DNA of 64,000 nucleotides, from assembly GCA_947471745.1 (NCBI GenBank), contig CANJKZ010000174.1, forward strand, positions 1,588,001 through 1,652,000, in the 5' to 3' direction. Positions 10,378-22,700 of this stretch are shown here, piece after piece (within the stretch, counting starts at the first letter, position 1; each line of letters starts with the position of its first letter). This DNA is from Closterium sp. Naga37s-1. Lineage: Eukaryota; Streptophyta; Zygnematophyceae; Desmidiales; Closteriaceae. The translations under genes and the position numbers were made by a program. A model generated the notes under the pieces. It had not been told where the DNA came from. It searched no databases and saw nothing but the letters and a program-made list of their open reading frames with translations.

Positions 10378-11071
10378 ACCAGCCTTCCACTATCAGGGCC
10401 ACCGTGAGGTGCGTCTCATCGCCCCGCCAACATCCTCCAATGTGCCTTCAGCAAGGCACTCTCTAAAACTCGATTCTCTCGCTTCTCCATTCTCTCCACA
10501 TCCCCTTCCCCCCCACACCCAATTGCTACCCTCACCCCACACCCCCCCCCCCTCCCCTCACCCCGCTGCTCCCCTCTCCGCACCGCCCATTCGCACCACA
10601 CAGCTCGCCACACTTGCCCACAATCATTCATACCAAAGGATCCATTCATTTACCGCTTGCCCCAACCATGGCCATCACCCTCCTGGCCCCATCCGGTCAT
10701 TTAAAAAAATCCCACGCCTCCCCCACCACCTCAACCACCCCGGAACACCCGCCACAGCCCAAACCATCGTCACCATCGCCCCCGAGCAACCTTATTCCAG
10801 TTTCATAGTCTTTGGAACACCTTCAATCAGTCAATCAAGTGGCCTTCGACTTGAAATAAATACCGCCTCGCTCGACGGCCATCGCCACTGAGATCCTTAG
10901 CGGCCAGGTCTAGGAGCAGGCATGCTAAGCTTCTGAGCGTGACCCTGTCAATCTTGAACTCAACGGTCACGCGCCGAGCCTGAAACTTTGATAGTCACTC
11001 GGTATGCGCCCATTCGCACCTGACTGCTCGCCCCAGTCATCGCCACAATCCCCTTGCCTCTACACCCACAT
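10378..11071. other. C-rich stretch, nothing recognised
   Basis: Sequence rich in CCCC tracts without a supported gene. A short segment CCCATTCGCACC...GCTCGCC appears near 10588, 11008 and, changed, near 11240. This is a small dispersed duplication like those seen around the nearby YnfA-like gene. Confidence 0.4.
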
Positions 11072-11215
11072 ACTCCCCACAGCCACGTGCTCCCCACAGC
11101 CACGTGCTCCCCACAGCCACATGCTCCCCACAGCCACGTGCTCCCCACAGCCACGTGCTCCCCACAGCCACGTGCTCTCCACACACATGTGCTCTCCACA
11201 CCCACATGCTCCCCA
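11072..11215. repeat. 17-bp minisatellite, about 8 copies
   Basis: Units of CTCCCCACAGCCACGTG are repeated head to tail. They end in diverged forms carrying CTCTCCACACACATGTG and CTCTCCACACCCACATG. The 17-bp period keeps frames open and creates spurious reading frames on both strands. Confidence 0.85.
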
Positions 11216-11346
11216 CAACACCAATCGCAACATTGCATGCGCCCATTTACACGACACTGCTCGCCGCCCCAGCAATCTGCGACTCAATTTTCGACTCGAC
11301 TCTAGCAAGAATCGACTCAGCGCCTGAACCCGCGGCTGTCACTCCG

Positions 11347-11402
11347 CACCATCAGTGGCAGGCCGCGGAACGAAATTATGCACGCCCCTCCAACCGCCAC
11401 CA
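11347..11402 (-). repeat. Broken extra copy of the 3' end of the YnfA-like gene
   Basis: ATCAGTGGCAGGCCGCGGAACG and the following CACGCCCCTCCAACCGCCACC match, with changes, the last 50-60 bases of the adjacent gene (11430-11485). The copy lies just beyond that gene's stop in the same orientation. Confidence 0.55.
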
Positions 11403-11426
11403 CACCGAGGGGAATTTTCAGTCGAC

Positions 11427-11783
11427 TCAAACATCAGCGGCAGGGCGAGGCACGAACATGATGATACACGCTCCCCCTACCGCCACCGCCGCTCCCACCA
11501 AGTCCCACACGTCCGGAGCCGTCCGATCGACGGCCCAGCCCCACAGCAGCGCGAGCAGGATGAAGATCCCACCGTACGCTGCGTACGTGCGCGCGAAGGA
11601 AGCATCCTGGAACGTGGCGACTATTCCGTAACCGAAGAGGATCGCGGCGCCGAGGAAGCACCAGGCCCAATGCCAGCCGTTGATTCGCCACTGCCACACG
11701 AACCAGCCGCCGGAGATCTCGAGGATCCCCGCCGCGACGAAGAGTGCGAGCGACTTGAGGACGTCGAGCGGCGCGTACTTCAT
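11427..11783 (-). CDS. YnfA/UPF0060-family small membrane protein
   Basis: The gene encodes 118 residues, against about 108-110 in the family. Four hydrophobic segments are visible (roughly residues 9-30, 34-54, 61-82 and 88-110). Family marks are the Glu-Ile-Ser-Gly-Gly-Trp segment in the first helix, the YAAYGG motif entering the third, LLWGWAVD at its end, and PDVWD leading into the fourth. The Met at 11783 was chosen because it places the first helix at the usual distance from the N terminus; the frame stays open upstream to 11897 but that part is low-complexity. No intron is seen. Family members are inner-membrane proteins of bacteria with a suspected drug-efflux role that is poorly established. 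An intron-less bacterial-type gene here suggests transfer from bacteria, or contamination or misassembly. Confidence 0.8.
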   Translation of the reverse strand: MKYAPLDVLKSLALFVAAGILEISGGWFVWQWRINGWHWAWCFLGAAILFGYGIVATFQDASFARTYAAYGGIFILLALLWGWAVDRTAPDVWDLVGAAVAVGGACIIMFVPRPAADV

Positions 11784-11805
11784 GCCGCGATGCCGAATCT
11801 GAGTG

Positions 11806-12010
11806 CGTGCGTGCGTGCGTGCTGGATCGGACTCGAACCAAGTGCGGGTTAGGTCAGGACGATGCCGAATGGGACGGCGTGCTGTGAGTCGACTCAAAAA
11901 GCGACTTGAGGGAGTCGAGCGGCGCGTACTTCAAGCCGCAATGCCGCCGCTGCGTGCGTATTAGGACACAATAGACAACGCGGGTTAGGTCAGGGCGATG
12001 CCAAATGGGA
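11806..12010 (-). repeat. GTGC microsatellite and broken copy of the YnfA-like 5' end
   Basis: A short GTGC run (about 11806-11822) is followed by 11889-12005. That segment repeats the gene's start region and upstream flank (11752-11875): AGCGACTTGAGG, GTCGAGCGGCGCGTACTTCA and GGTTAGGTCAGG are all shared. In this copy the start codon complement CAT is CAA, so it cannot start translation there. Confidence 0.7.
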
Positions 12011-13260
12011 CATTGTCACGCCATACTATATATTACTCGTACGTGCCATTTTTTTATGCGAGACGCGCAACGGAAATAGTATTCCTAAGTATTTATTCTT
12101 TGACAGATAACGAGTAGGATTGACTGGCTTGGCCGATCCATGCCTAGTTCCTTTGCACCCCTACCAACCGCTTGCAACCGCGCTGCAAGCCGATCCCGAG
12201 AGACCTTGCACCCGAAACTTGGGCTACCTTCCTGGCCGAGTCACGAATATTTGTGCTGGGGTTTCTAGAAGTGAACTAGATTCCAGCACGACCGATAGAA
12301 GTTCGTACCAAAAAATGAACCGAACGCGAAACTCTAGGTGTCTCAAAGAAGTGAGGTTGCCCCAATTTTCAATGTGATCTGAAACCTGAGTTACGTAGCT
12401 CGACTCAATGTCGAGTCAGGTCTCATTACCTTGCGTTCCGATGCACGTGATCATGTCACACTGTCTGGTGGTGTCTCGAAAAGCACGTCGCGAAGAACAG
12501 ACGTTGCGGTGTAACCCGAGGTCAGTTCCTGTGATGTTATGACCCGCAGAGCCATTTCTTGTTCTGCACGACTACTTGCACTGCATTGCATGGCATAATC
12601 GCAACACGACTCGAGCAGTTGAGAAGAACACTCTCGTTTTCTCGCTTCGCTTTCTCTCCACATGCACGCGCCACGTGGCGTACCGTTGACGTCCCAGACT
12701 GAGCCCAGCAGGTTCGGCGAATACAGGCTGGACGCCAAGAAGACCTCCAGCCAGCATGGCAGCGGCGGGAACCGAAGCGCCAAGAGCCAGCTACCGGCGA
12801 CGCGAACCCAGGTTCATGGAGGTTCGGTTTGGCCCGAGTGAGCGTCAGCCTTGCGCCTGGGAAATGTCGACCGCTCTGCCCTGCCTAACCCAGGGAGCTT
12901 CGGCCTCTCTCCCACGCGGCTCAGTCGCGCGCACGAACGGGGTTCGAGTGGGGCGACAGCCGATGAGTAAAATTCGAGATTTCCGAGCCTCGAGACGAAA
13001 AGAGCCTCGGGACAGGCTGCGTACAGGGTGTGATAAGGCTTGGTCAGTGGCGGTGGGCGGCGATTCTCATATTGGTTGAATTGATCCTTCTGTCGGTTCG
13101 TTTACCCAACACATCGGCTACCTGGAAGATCAGCTGCCGTATCCAAGAGAGAGCAACAGCCCTCGTGAGGCAATTTTTGAGTCGACTGAAGAATCAGAGC
13201 AGCTACCGTATCGGATACACAGCAAGCCGTCGTGACGCCAGGAAGCAGTAGCAGGGTGGA
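12011..13260. other. Intergenic stretch, nothing recognised
   Basis: About 1.2 kb without repeats of note or a supported gene. Frames of 60-110 codons exist on both strands but show no family features. Confidence 0.4.
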
Positions 13261-13269
13261 AGGGCACGG

Positions 13270-13360
13270 GGGAGCGGCGTGAGTGCGCGCTGCGTGGGGG
13301 GGAGGTGCGTGAGTGCGCGTTGCGTGGGGGGGAGGCGCGTGAGTGCGCTCTGCGCGCCGC
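13270..13360. repeat. 30-bp tandem repeat, 3 copies
   Basis: GCGTGAGTGCGCGCTGCGTG followed by a G-run and AGG occurs two and a half to three times in a row with few changes. It lies in a G-rich stretch (13270-13780) upstream of the NDB-type gene, which could be its 5' region. Confidence 0.7.
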
Positions 13361-13791
13361 TGCAGGAGCAAGAAGGGGCAGCGGAGGAGCAGGAAGCGCT
13401 AAGTTCAGAGAGTGCGGGAAAGCTCCGATAGATGCAAGGCCAGAGGGGTGGGCGGCAGCAGCCTGCCGGAGGCAGAGGGGTGGGGATGGGTGGGCGTTGG
13501 TGGCGAGCGGTGGTGGGACGCCTGAGCCTCATGCAGCGAGGCAAGGCGCCCCTGCGGTGCAGCAGAGGTCCCTGGCAGGGTGGGCGGGCTGGGGGCGCGC
13601 AGGGGGTTGCGGGGGCGGGGGGGTTTAGGGGGGCGGAGCAGATGGGCGCTCCAGGGGGTGTCTGGGGAGGGGGAGTTGCTCCAGGCAGGGGAGGGGGGTG
13701 GGGGTCGCTGCTGGCTGTCTGTGTTGCAGGGGCGGCTGGGTGTGCGGTGATGGAGTTGGGGGTGGAAAAGGGAAAAGAAGCGCTGGCGTGA

Positions 13792-16700
13792 TGGCGGATG
13801 CATGGAGGTATCTGCAGGGGGATTGGCTGCTGCTGCGGGTGGAGTGTGGCGACGTGGCTGGTCTTAGTTCTAGTATCAGGTCTAATGATAACGGATCACC
13901 TGTGAAAAACCCTGAATTTGGTAGCGCTGGTGAGGCAGGTGGGGCAGGTGGGGCAGGTGGTGGAAATGAGCGCAAGGGGAGCAGCAGCAGCAGCAGCAGC
14001 AGCGGTGCAAGCGGCAAGTCCACGTGGCGGCACTAATTGCAGGAAGCGTGTGGTGGTGCTGGGGTCTGGGTGGGGCGCCGTGAGCTTCCTTAAAGCCATC
14101 GACGCCCATGGGTATGACGTCACACTCATCTCGCCCCGCAACTTCTTCCTCTTCACCCCGCTGCTGCCAAGTGTCACCACGGGAGTGGTCGAGGGCAGGA
14201 GCATCGCTGAGCCAATCAGACGCATCCTGTTGAGGGTGAGTTTCCAATCAGTCAGGTGCTGCCAGAAATGTCATGCAATCAGTGTCATTATTGAGTGCAG
14301 TGTCATTATTGAGTGCAGTGTCATTATTGAGTGCAGTGTCATTATTGAGTGCAATGTCATTATTGACTTCTACCTCCCTTTTCTCCCGCTGCCCCTCACC
14401 CCACTCGCCTCCTCTTCCGCCCACCCTGAACCTTCCTCTCGCCCTTCTATCAGCATGCAGCACAGCTCGTTTCATTGCAGCAAAGTGCTTGAGGCGGGCC
14501 ACCAGTGGAACTTCAAGGCGGTGTCCCCCTCATTCGATTTACCACTGCTCTCCACATCCACCGTGCGCCCACAGTGTGTGCCTCCCTCCTCCCCCGATCC
14601 CTTCCTCCCTGTGCTGGCAGCATAGCAGCTTGTCTTGGTTCCTCGAGGCAGAGTGCACAGTGTTTGTTGAGTAAACTCACAACACGCCTTCACACCTCCT
14701 TGGCCCTCCGACCCTCTCCCCCCTCTCTGCTGGCAGCACGGCAGCTCAGCTCGCTTCCCCGAAGCGGAGTGCACGGCCATCGACCCTCATTCGACCTGCA
14801 ACTGGCTGTTCTCCCAATCCACCCCGCTCTCGTACCATCTTCGCCCTTCCTCCACTCCAACCCTTCCCCTTCTCTCTCCTGGCAGCACGGTACCTCAGCT
14901 CCCTTCCTCGTGGCTGAGTGCACTGCCATTGACCCCGCACTTGAACCACAACTGGCTGCTCTCCCTTCCTTCCCCACCCCTTCCCCCACTCTCCTTGCTG
15001 CCAGCACGGCAGCTCAGCTCGCTTCCTCGAGGCAGAGTGTACGGCCATCGACCCCGCCTCCAAGACCCTCTCCTGCCGCGCCCCTGCTGCCCTGCCCCCT
15101 CCGCTGCCCGTGCCGACTGTTGCAAAGGTTGGAAGCCAGGAGAAGGGTGACGGGGAGATGACACGAGGAGGAGCTGAAAGAAAAGGTGGTGGCTCTTCTG
15201 GTAGCGATAGTGGTGCTGCTGCTGCCGGGGGTGGTGCTGCTGCTTCCGGGGGTGGTGATTCTGCTGCTCCGAGTGGTGGTGGTGCTGTTGATGGAAACGT
15301 AGCTGCTGCTGGGGGTAACACGGGAGGAGGTGGCGGCGAGAGTGGCGGCGCGTGTGGCGGCGCCAGGGAGGTGCGGTTCACAGTGCCGTACGACATGCTG
15401 GTGGTGGCCATGGGGGCCGTCCCCAACACGTTCAACGTTCCAGGCGTGCAGCACCACTGCCACTTCCTCAAGGTGAGTACTGGCCATCGGGCACTGGCCA
15501 TCGGGCACTGGGCATGGGGCACTGAGCACAGGGCACTGGGCAAACACCCAGGCACTAGGCCAGGGAGGGCAGGTGTGGTGGCGCCAGGAAGGTTCACTTC
15601 ACAGTGCCGTACGACATGCTGGTGGTGGCCGTGGGTGCCAGGCCCAACACTTTCAACGTGCCTGGCGTGCAGCACCATTGCCACTTCCTCAAGGTGAGTA
15701 CTGGGGGGCTGGGCATGGGGCACAGGGCAAGCATTGTGCCGTACGACATGCTGGTGGTTGTAATAGGGCCGTTGCGAGGCGGCCCGCCCCCGTTTACCCC
15801 TCCTCATTCCCCTTCCCCACATCCCGATTCATGGATCCCTCCCTCCTATCCCACTGCACACCCATCCGTCACTGCACCACCTCTCCCTCCGCCAGTCGCT
15901 GGACGATTCGGAGGCCATCAGGAACACGCTCATTGACCGCTGCGAGGAGGCCCCCCTTTAACCCCTATCCCCGCCCCCCATCCCACTGCCCCTATCCCTC
16001 TCCCCATCCCACCATCAGTCGCTGGACGATGCAGAGGCCATCAGAAACACCCTCATCGACCGCTGCGAGATGGCGTGCCTGCCAGGAATAGAAGCAGACG
16101 AGCAACAGAGGTACCCTCTTAGGAGATCCAGAGGAAGCAAGCTAGCTCCACCGCGCCCCCATACTGTGTTGTGACGCTCTCCTCCCTGTAGCTCCAGCCC
16201 CCCTCTCTCGCGCTCCATCCATCACTTCTTTGCCTCTCCTAGCCTTCCGCCACTACCTTATGCACGCTTCTATGCCCCTCTGCACCCTTTTGCAAATAGA
16301 TCTTGCAAACTATCACTCAAATCCTCTGTACTTCGCTATGCCCCACCGCCCAAGCCCCAGCCCACACCCCTCACCCCAAAACCCTCCCGCCCCACCCTTC
16401 GCCCCCAGTGGGGGCCCCCCACCCCTAGCCTCTTGCCCCTCGCCCCCACCACTCGCCCCTTGCCCCTCGCCCCGTCCACCACTTTCTCGCCCATCCCTCC
16501 CTCCATCTTGCCAAGACCCTATCTTCTTGCACACTCTCGCTGCACCCCTCCGCAGCACTCCTCTGCACCCATCAGCACCCCAATGCACCCCAATGCACCC
16601 CAATGCACCCAATGCACCCCATTAAGGAGAGATCATTGGCAGGCTCTACGCTTTCGGCCGCTGCATCTTGCCATGTCTCTCGCTCACTGCCTGCCCACCG

Positions 16701-19700
16701 GATTTTTCTGCACCCCTGGCCCCTCACCCCTCGCCCCTCACCCCTCACTCCTCAACCCTGCCCCCAGGCTGAGGTGAGGTGTAAGATGGCGCAGCGTATT
16801 TTGAGGCGCCTCAAAATACGCCCCCAGGCTGAGGTGAGGTGTAAGATGGCGCAGCGTCACTTCTTCTTGTCTTACCTTCCCATCCCATCACCCCCTCCCC
16901 TCTCCCCCAAGGCTACTGCACGTGGTGGTGGTGGGGGGCGGCCCCACAGGAGTGGAGGTGAGTTGAGAGGGTGCCTCATTTCTTGTCTTACCTTCCCATC
17001 ACCCTCCTTGTGCTACCATCCAAACCCCCAGGCTGCTGCACGTGGTGGTGGTGGGGGGCGGCCCTACGGGCGTAGAGGTGGCAGCAGCAGTGCACGACAT
17101 GGTAGAGGGCGACCTATACCGCCTCTATCCTGGCCTAAAAGGGAAGGCTTCTGTGTCTCTGCTGCAGTCGGGAGACCACATCCTCAACATGTGAGATGAG
17201 ATTCGGTGCTCTCTGGGGGGCCTTCTGAGGCATGTACTCCATCACCCTTCCACCCCCCAAGGATTTTGAGTCCTGCATTGATGTGGCAGACACACCTGCA
17301 CATGGGCCAGCCCTGCAGTCCCCATCTGCCATCTCCACAGCCTTCCCCCTCTCAGCTAAAACCTCACTCCCTCGCAACATCCCCCTGTCCCCCCCTGCCT
17401 CCCCTCTGCCCTCTCCCTGCCTGCCCCCCCCTTGCCTCTCCGTGCCGCCCGCTACCAGGTTTGATCTGCGCATATCCGAGTTTGCCGCCCACAAGTTCCA
17501 GCGGGACGGCATCACTGTTCACACGCACGCGCGCGTCACGGCTGTCACTCCGCGCGCTCTCCATGTGCGGGAGACGAGCAGCAGCAGGGAGAGCGGCAGC
17601 AGCGATGGCATGGGAGTGGAGGGCACTCTAGTAGCAGCAGTGAGAAGAGCAGCCGTGTGAGCAGCAGCAGTGAGAACAGCAGTAGCAATGCAGAGAGCAG
17701 CAGGGAGAGGGAGGTGCCGTATGGAGTGGTGGTGTGGGTGACAGGCATTACGGCCCATCTCCTAGTTGTGCAGCTAAGGGAGGAACTGGGGCAGGTAAGG
17801 TTTGGGGCACGTACAAGCTGTTGGTGCAACCCTACGGTTTGCATTCGGCTTGTTGTCCGTGTGCGTGCATGTGTGTGTGCATGGAATGCTATGAGGGCAT
17901 GAAATAATATATATTTCATGCTTACAATACTGTGTGAATGATGAGGCATGATTTTGAGTGTGTGTGTCGAGTCAATAGCGAGTTATCGCTAGTCGCGTGT
18001 GACGTCGTTGTTTGCTTGTCGTGTGCGTTATCAATACTTAATGAAATCGTGAAATCTAAATTGCTTAGTGTAGGCGACATTACAACGCTCTAGATCCAAT
18101 TTGAATCAGGTCATTTGGAGCTGTGACGAGAGTGCTATCAACGTTTGAAGCCGCTGTGCAGAAATCCGACAGTGCACTCTATCTTTCGTTTTAGGCACAT
18201 TCAAGCCTATTGTGACTATATCAAGTGGTATAAGAGCCCCTTGGAACAGTTCGACAATTGCTGGACCTGAGGAAAGGGGTGGCAGAGGTGCTAGTGGCAG
18301 TGGAGAAGCCCAAGCTCAAGGCCAACCCTGTGATTCAGCCATGACGCCCGTGCAACCAAGTCTTGGTCCACTTAGGGATGAGCCTAGGGTGTTTGGGCTT
18401 GACAAGTTCAATGGCGACAACTTCGCTGAATGGTCCTTCAGAATGGAGAATGTATTTGACCACTATGACCTGCTGGAGGTGATGGAAGGAATGGAGAAGC
18501 GCCCCGAGAACGACCCGGAGAAGAGCCCGTGGGTGCGGAAGAGCGCACAAGGCTATCTCCTACTTGGGCAAGCGTTGGGGAACAGCCAGATCCGTCACAT
18601 CAAGCCATTCCAGCGTGAACCAGAGAAGGGACCAAAGGCATGGGCTGCTCTCAAGGGTGTACACGCTCTTGCAACAGCGGCGGTAGCTGTGGTGTTGGAA
18701 CGGCAAATGTCGGCACTACGAATTGAAGAAGACGAAGCGGTTGAAGAAGGGGTGCAAAAAATCTTCGACTTGTTGACGCGACTTGAGAGAGCTGATTTGA
18801 ACTACAGTGAGCTCCAAAAGAAGACCAAGTTGCTGGCCTTACTCCCAGAGTCATGGTCCTCGCTCATCATCAACCTCAATCGTGACTTGCCCCGCCTCTC
18901 GCTTGAAGACGTGAAGCGAGCGATCCTTCAAGAGGATTTCCGCCGCCGTGAGTTGGCGAGTGCGGATTGTGCCAAGGCAGCAAACATCGGCCGAGGGTAT
19001 GGCCGTGAAAGGGGCAGAGGACGAGGGGGAGGCAGATTTGGCAGCAACAACTTCAATGGAGGCCGCGGGAGTGGCGGATACGGCAATGACAACAAGAGCT
19101 ACAGACGCGATCGCGGCCGATTCGACGGCGAGTGCCACTATTGTCACAAGAGCGGACATATGTGGCGCGATTGCTACAAGCTCCCTGATGGATGGACCCC
19201 TGCTCAAGGCCAAGAGGGTAGAGGAGCACGAGGAGGGAGAGGAAGAGGCCGTGGAGGCCGTGGCGGTCGCGGAGGTGGTGCTGCAAGTATGAAGAGTGCT
19301 GACAACGAGAGCGAGTCAAGGGACGATCGCATTCCGGGTCAATTCTTCTTCGTGTCCACGCATGCACCGGCTGGTCCAGAGAAGGATGAGAGCTTTGAGG
19401 AGCCAGCAGCTATGGGGAAGGTAACCCTACACTCCCTGGACTATTGGGTGATCGATAGCGGCGCTACCTACAGCATGACACCTCGTGCGGACTTGCTCAC
19501 CGAACTCGAGCCGTCACCGGTGAAGCATGTGACATCGGCTTTGGGGCAGCGAGCAGAGGTGAAAGGCATGGGCAAGGCCATGTTCAAGGGTGCTGATGGG
19601 AAGATGGTGGGCCTCAAGAACGTGCTTTGGGTGCCCAACCTTGCAGCCAACGTGATTTCCGTGCGGCGGTTGCAAAAGGCCGACATATGCACGAGCTCGA

Positions 19701-22700
19701 AGGGAGCTAAGACCTATACCGCGAGGCTTGGCGAGCGGATTCTTTGGGACCTTCACGAGGATAGGGATGTCTACAACGAGATGTGGCAGATCCATGTGGT
19801 CCCCATGACTAAGGAGAGGCAAGTGGTAGCAAGCATCACCACCAAGGGTGAAGCGGTTGGTAGCGGCGATGGCGCGAACGGTCGTGCTAAGGAGATTGAG
19901 TCCAAGAAGTGCAATTTTGGAGGGACCAGCAAGCTCGGTGAACAAGAGGAGAGTGGTGCAGCAGCTCAGAAGCAGCACAAGGGTGAGGAGAACCGAAAGG
20001 CAGCAGCGGAGGAGGAGTACGGAGAGAACATGTGGGGCACTATTGCGAGTGCGGCATTCTCCAATCCGACTTCGGCTACGGGGGAGTGTCATTGGTTGAC
20101 CTTGCATCGGCGCATGGGGCATGTGGCCCTGCCCATCTTGCAGTAGCTAGTGAAGAATGAGATGGTTGCTGGCATACGTGTGAAGGCGGAGCCCGATGAG
20201 GTACTTGGCTGCCCGACGTGCATGCAAGCCAAGTTCACGCGTTACCCGTTCTCTAGTTCGGAGGCAACGGCTAAGGCACCACTTGATGAGGTGGTGATGG
20301 ACGTGGTGGGCCCCCTAAAGCTTGGAGCTGCTGGAGCTGAGTACTTTCTCACCATTGTGGACGTCGACACCCGCATGACGTGGCTGAAACGGTGAAGACC
20401 GATTGGTTGCCGATGGTGGAGCGGCAACAAGACCGGCTAGTCAAGTCAATCCGCACCGATCGAGGGGGAGAGTTCTTGAGCAAGGAGTTTGGATTGTGGC
20501 TGAAAAAGAATGGCATAAGGCACTCCCTCACCATGCCATACTCCCCTGCAATGAACGGCATCGCCGAGCGAGCGAACCGCACGATCACGGAGACGGCACG
20601 CGGGTTGCTCATTGAAGCCGGGCTACCCGACTATTTCTGGCCTGATGCGGTGCGGAGTGCGTGTGTGGCCAAGAACAGAGATTTGACTCATGTGGGAGCA
20701 GACAAATGGGTGCCCTATGTGGAGTGGATTGGAAGGAAGCCAAAGGTGGATATGCTTCGGGTGTTCGGGTGCATGTGCATGGCGCTCGTGCCTAAGCATC
20801 TTCGGCACAACAAGCTCGGTGCCAAGGCGATATGGGCTGTGCAATTGGGCATGGCTCAAAACAGCAAGGGGTGGCTTCTTAGGGACCCATTCACCAAGAA
20901 ATTCTTGGTGAGCAGGGACTGCAAATTCATGGAGAACCTGATGTATAAGGATTGGAAGGCGGAGAATGAGGCAAAGATAGGCATGCGGTTTGGGGAGGTG
21001 AAGAGTTTCGGTTTGGAGTATGTGGAGCTTGCTTTGGAGCTGAGCAGCAGCAGCACCACCACAAGGCAATCTTCCTTTATGAATGGGGGAGAGGAGGCCA
21101 AGGATGCACAGGAAGAAGGGGAGGAGGTGCAGCAAGTGAACGACCGTGCACCGACACTTCCTTCTCGCACTACGAGTGCTCCACGGATCCGAGTCACCCC
21201 GCAGCAACGCCACGAGAGCCTTCATGTCCCTGTAGCTGAGGAGGAAGGAAGGGGCAAAAGGAGAATCCAAGCCCCAAATAGGCTGACCTATGAGGCACTG
21301 GCAAAGCCAGCCAAGTCAGCCTTGGCCGGAGCGGCACTTATAGTTGGAGATGACGAGGAGAGTGACTACGACGAGTGTGCCTTCGCGTTGTTCTCTCCGG
21401 TGGAGATGCCGGGGGAGCCAGCAACTCTCGAGGAGGCCTTGGAGAGTAGTGATGCTGAGGAGTGGAAGAAGGCAATGGAGAGCGAGTTGAAGAGGAGATC
21501 GGCTTCACTCCCTCAACGGCCGATCACTCACGGTTCATGCTTGGTGAGGGGGAGCAGAGGAGCTTCATGGTTGTTTACGTGGATGTTATCCTCATCTTCT
21601 CACCCTCCTCTGACCTTGTGAAGGAGATGATGCTGAAGCTTCAGGACAAGTTCAAGTGTAAGGCCCTTGGTGACGTCAACTTCTACCTCGAGCTCCACAT
21701 TGAACGCGATGTGGAGAAGCGGTGCATGCGGGTGCATCAACGGAAGTACATGGAGGCATTGGCTGCCAACTTTGGGCAGAGTGAAAGCCATGTGGCTACA
21801 CCGTTTCCCTCTGGGTTCAAGTGTGTGAAGGGACCAGAGGAGGAGAGCGTTGGTGAAGAGGAAAGGCGCCGTTTTCACTCGTTGGTGGGCAGCCTCATGT
21901 ACGCGGCGGTAAACACCCGACCGGATGTCGCGTTTGCTACCGGACAGTTGGCTAGGGTTGTTCAATGCCCTAACGAGAAGCAGGAAGCAGATGGAATGAG
22001 GGTGGCCAAGTATCTTGGCCAAACACCGACCGTTGGGCTGCAATACTCGGCGGCAGCGCAAAGGCGCCAAAAGGGTGCGGATGGTGTTGAACCCGGTCGT
22101 TTGTTCCTCACCGCATTCTCGGATGCTTCTTATGCATCGGAACCAGAGGACATGACAAGTGTTGGAGGGTTCATTTGTTGTGTTGGTGGAGACCCAACTG
22201 CTTGGGAGAGCAAGAAGCAGGTGGATCAAGCATTGAGCTCAGTGGAGTCCGAGTACATGGCACTCTTCCGTGCCGTACAGGAGATTGTGTGGCAGCGGCG
22301 TTTGTTGGCTGAATTGGGGGAGGAGCAGCAAGGACCTACCCCACTCTACTGTGACAGCCAGGGTGCTATTGATTTTGCTAAGAACCATGTGTTGCATGGC
22401 CTCACCAAGCACATGAGGGTGAAGTGGCATTGGACGAGGAGCATGGTGGCCGCGGGTGAAGTTGAGTTGCGCTACGTAAAGACGACGGGGCAGCCGGCTA
22501 ACATGATGACCAAGAGGCTGGTGGAGCAGCAGCATTGGAAGTGTTGAAAGCTGGCTGGGATGGCTCTGAACTGAGAGAGCAAGTTCCTAAGGCCAACAAT
22601 CCGAGGGGGAGTTTGTTGGTGCAACGCTACGGTTTGCATTCGGCTTGTTGTCCGTGTGCGTGCATGCGTGTGTGCATGGAATGGTATGAGGGCATGAAAT

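Noticed and set aside
8649..10407. Five open frames of 500-570 codons on both strands, His/Thr- or Cys/Met/Val-rich
   Set aside because: They are produced by the 16-bp satellite, which has no stop in any frame; the period of 48 bp gives the same 16-residue repeat in each.
10378..13800. Numerous 60-160 codon frames other than the YnfA-like one
   Set aside because: Biased composition, overlapping each other on both strands, no family features or splice support.
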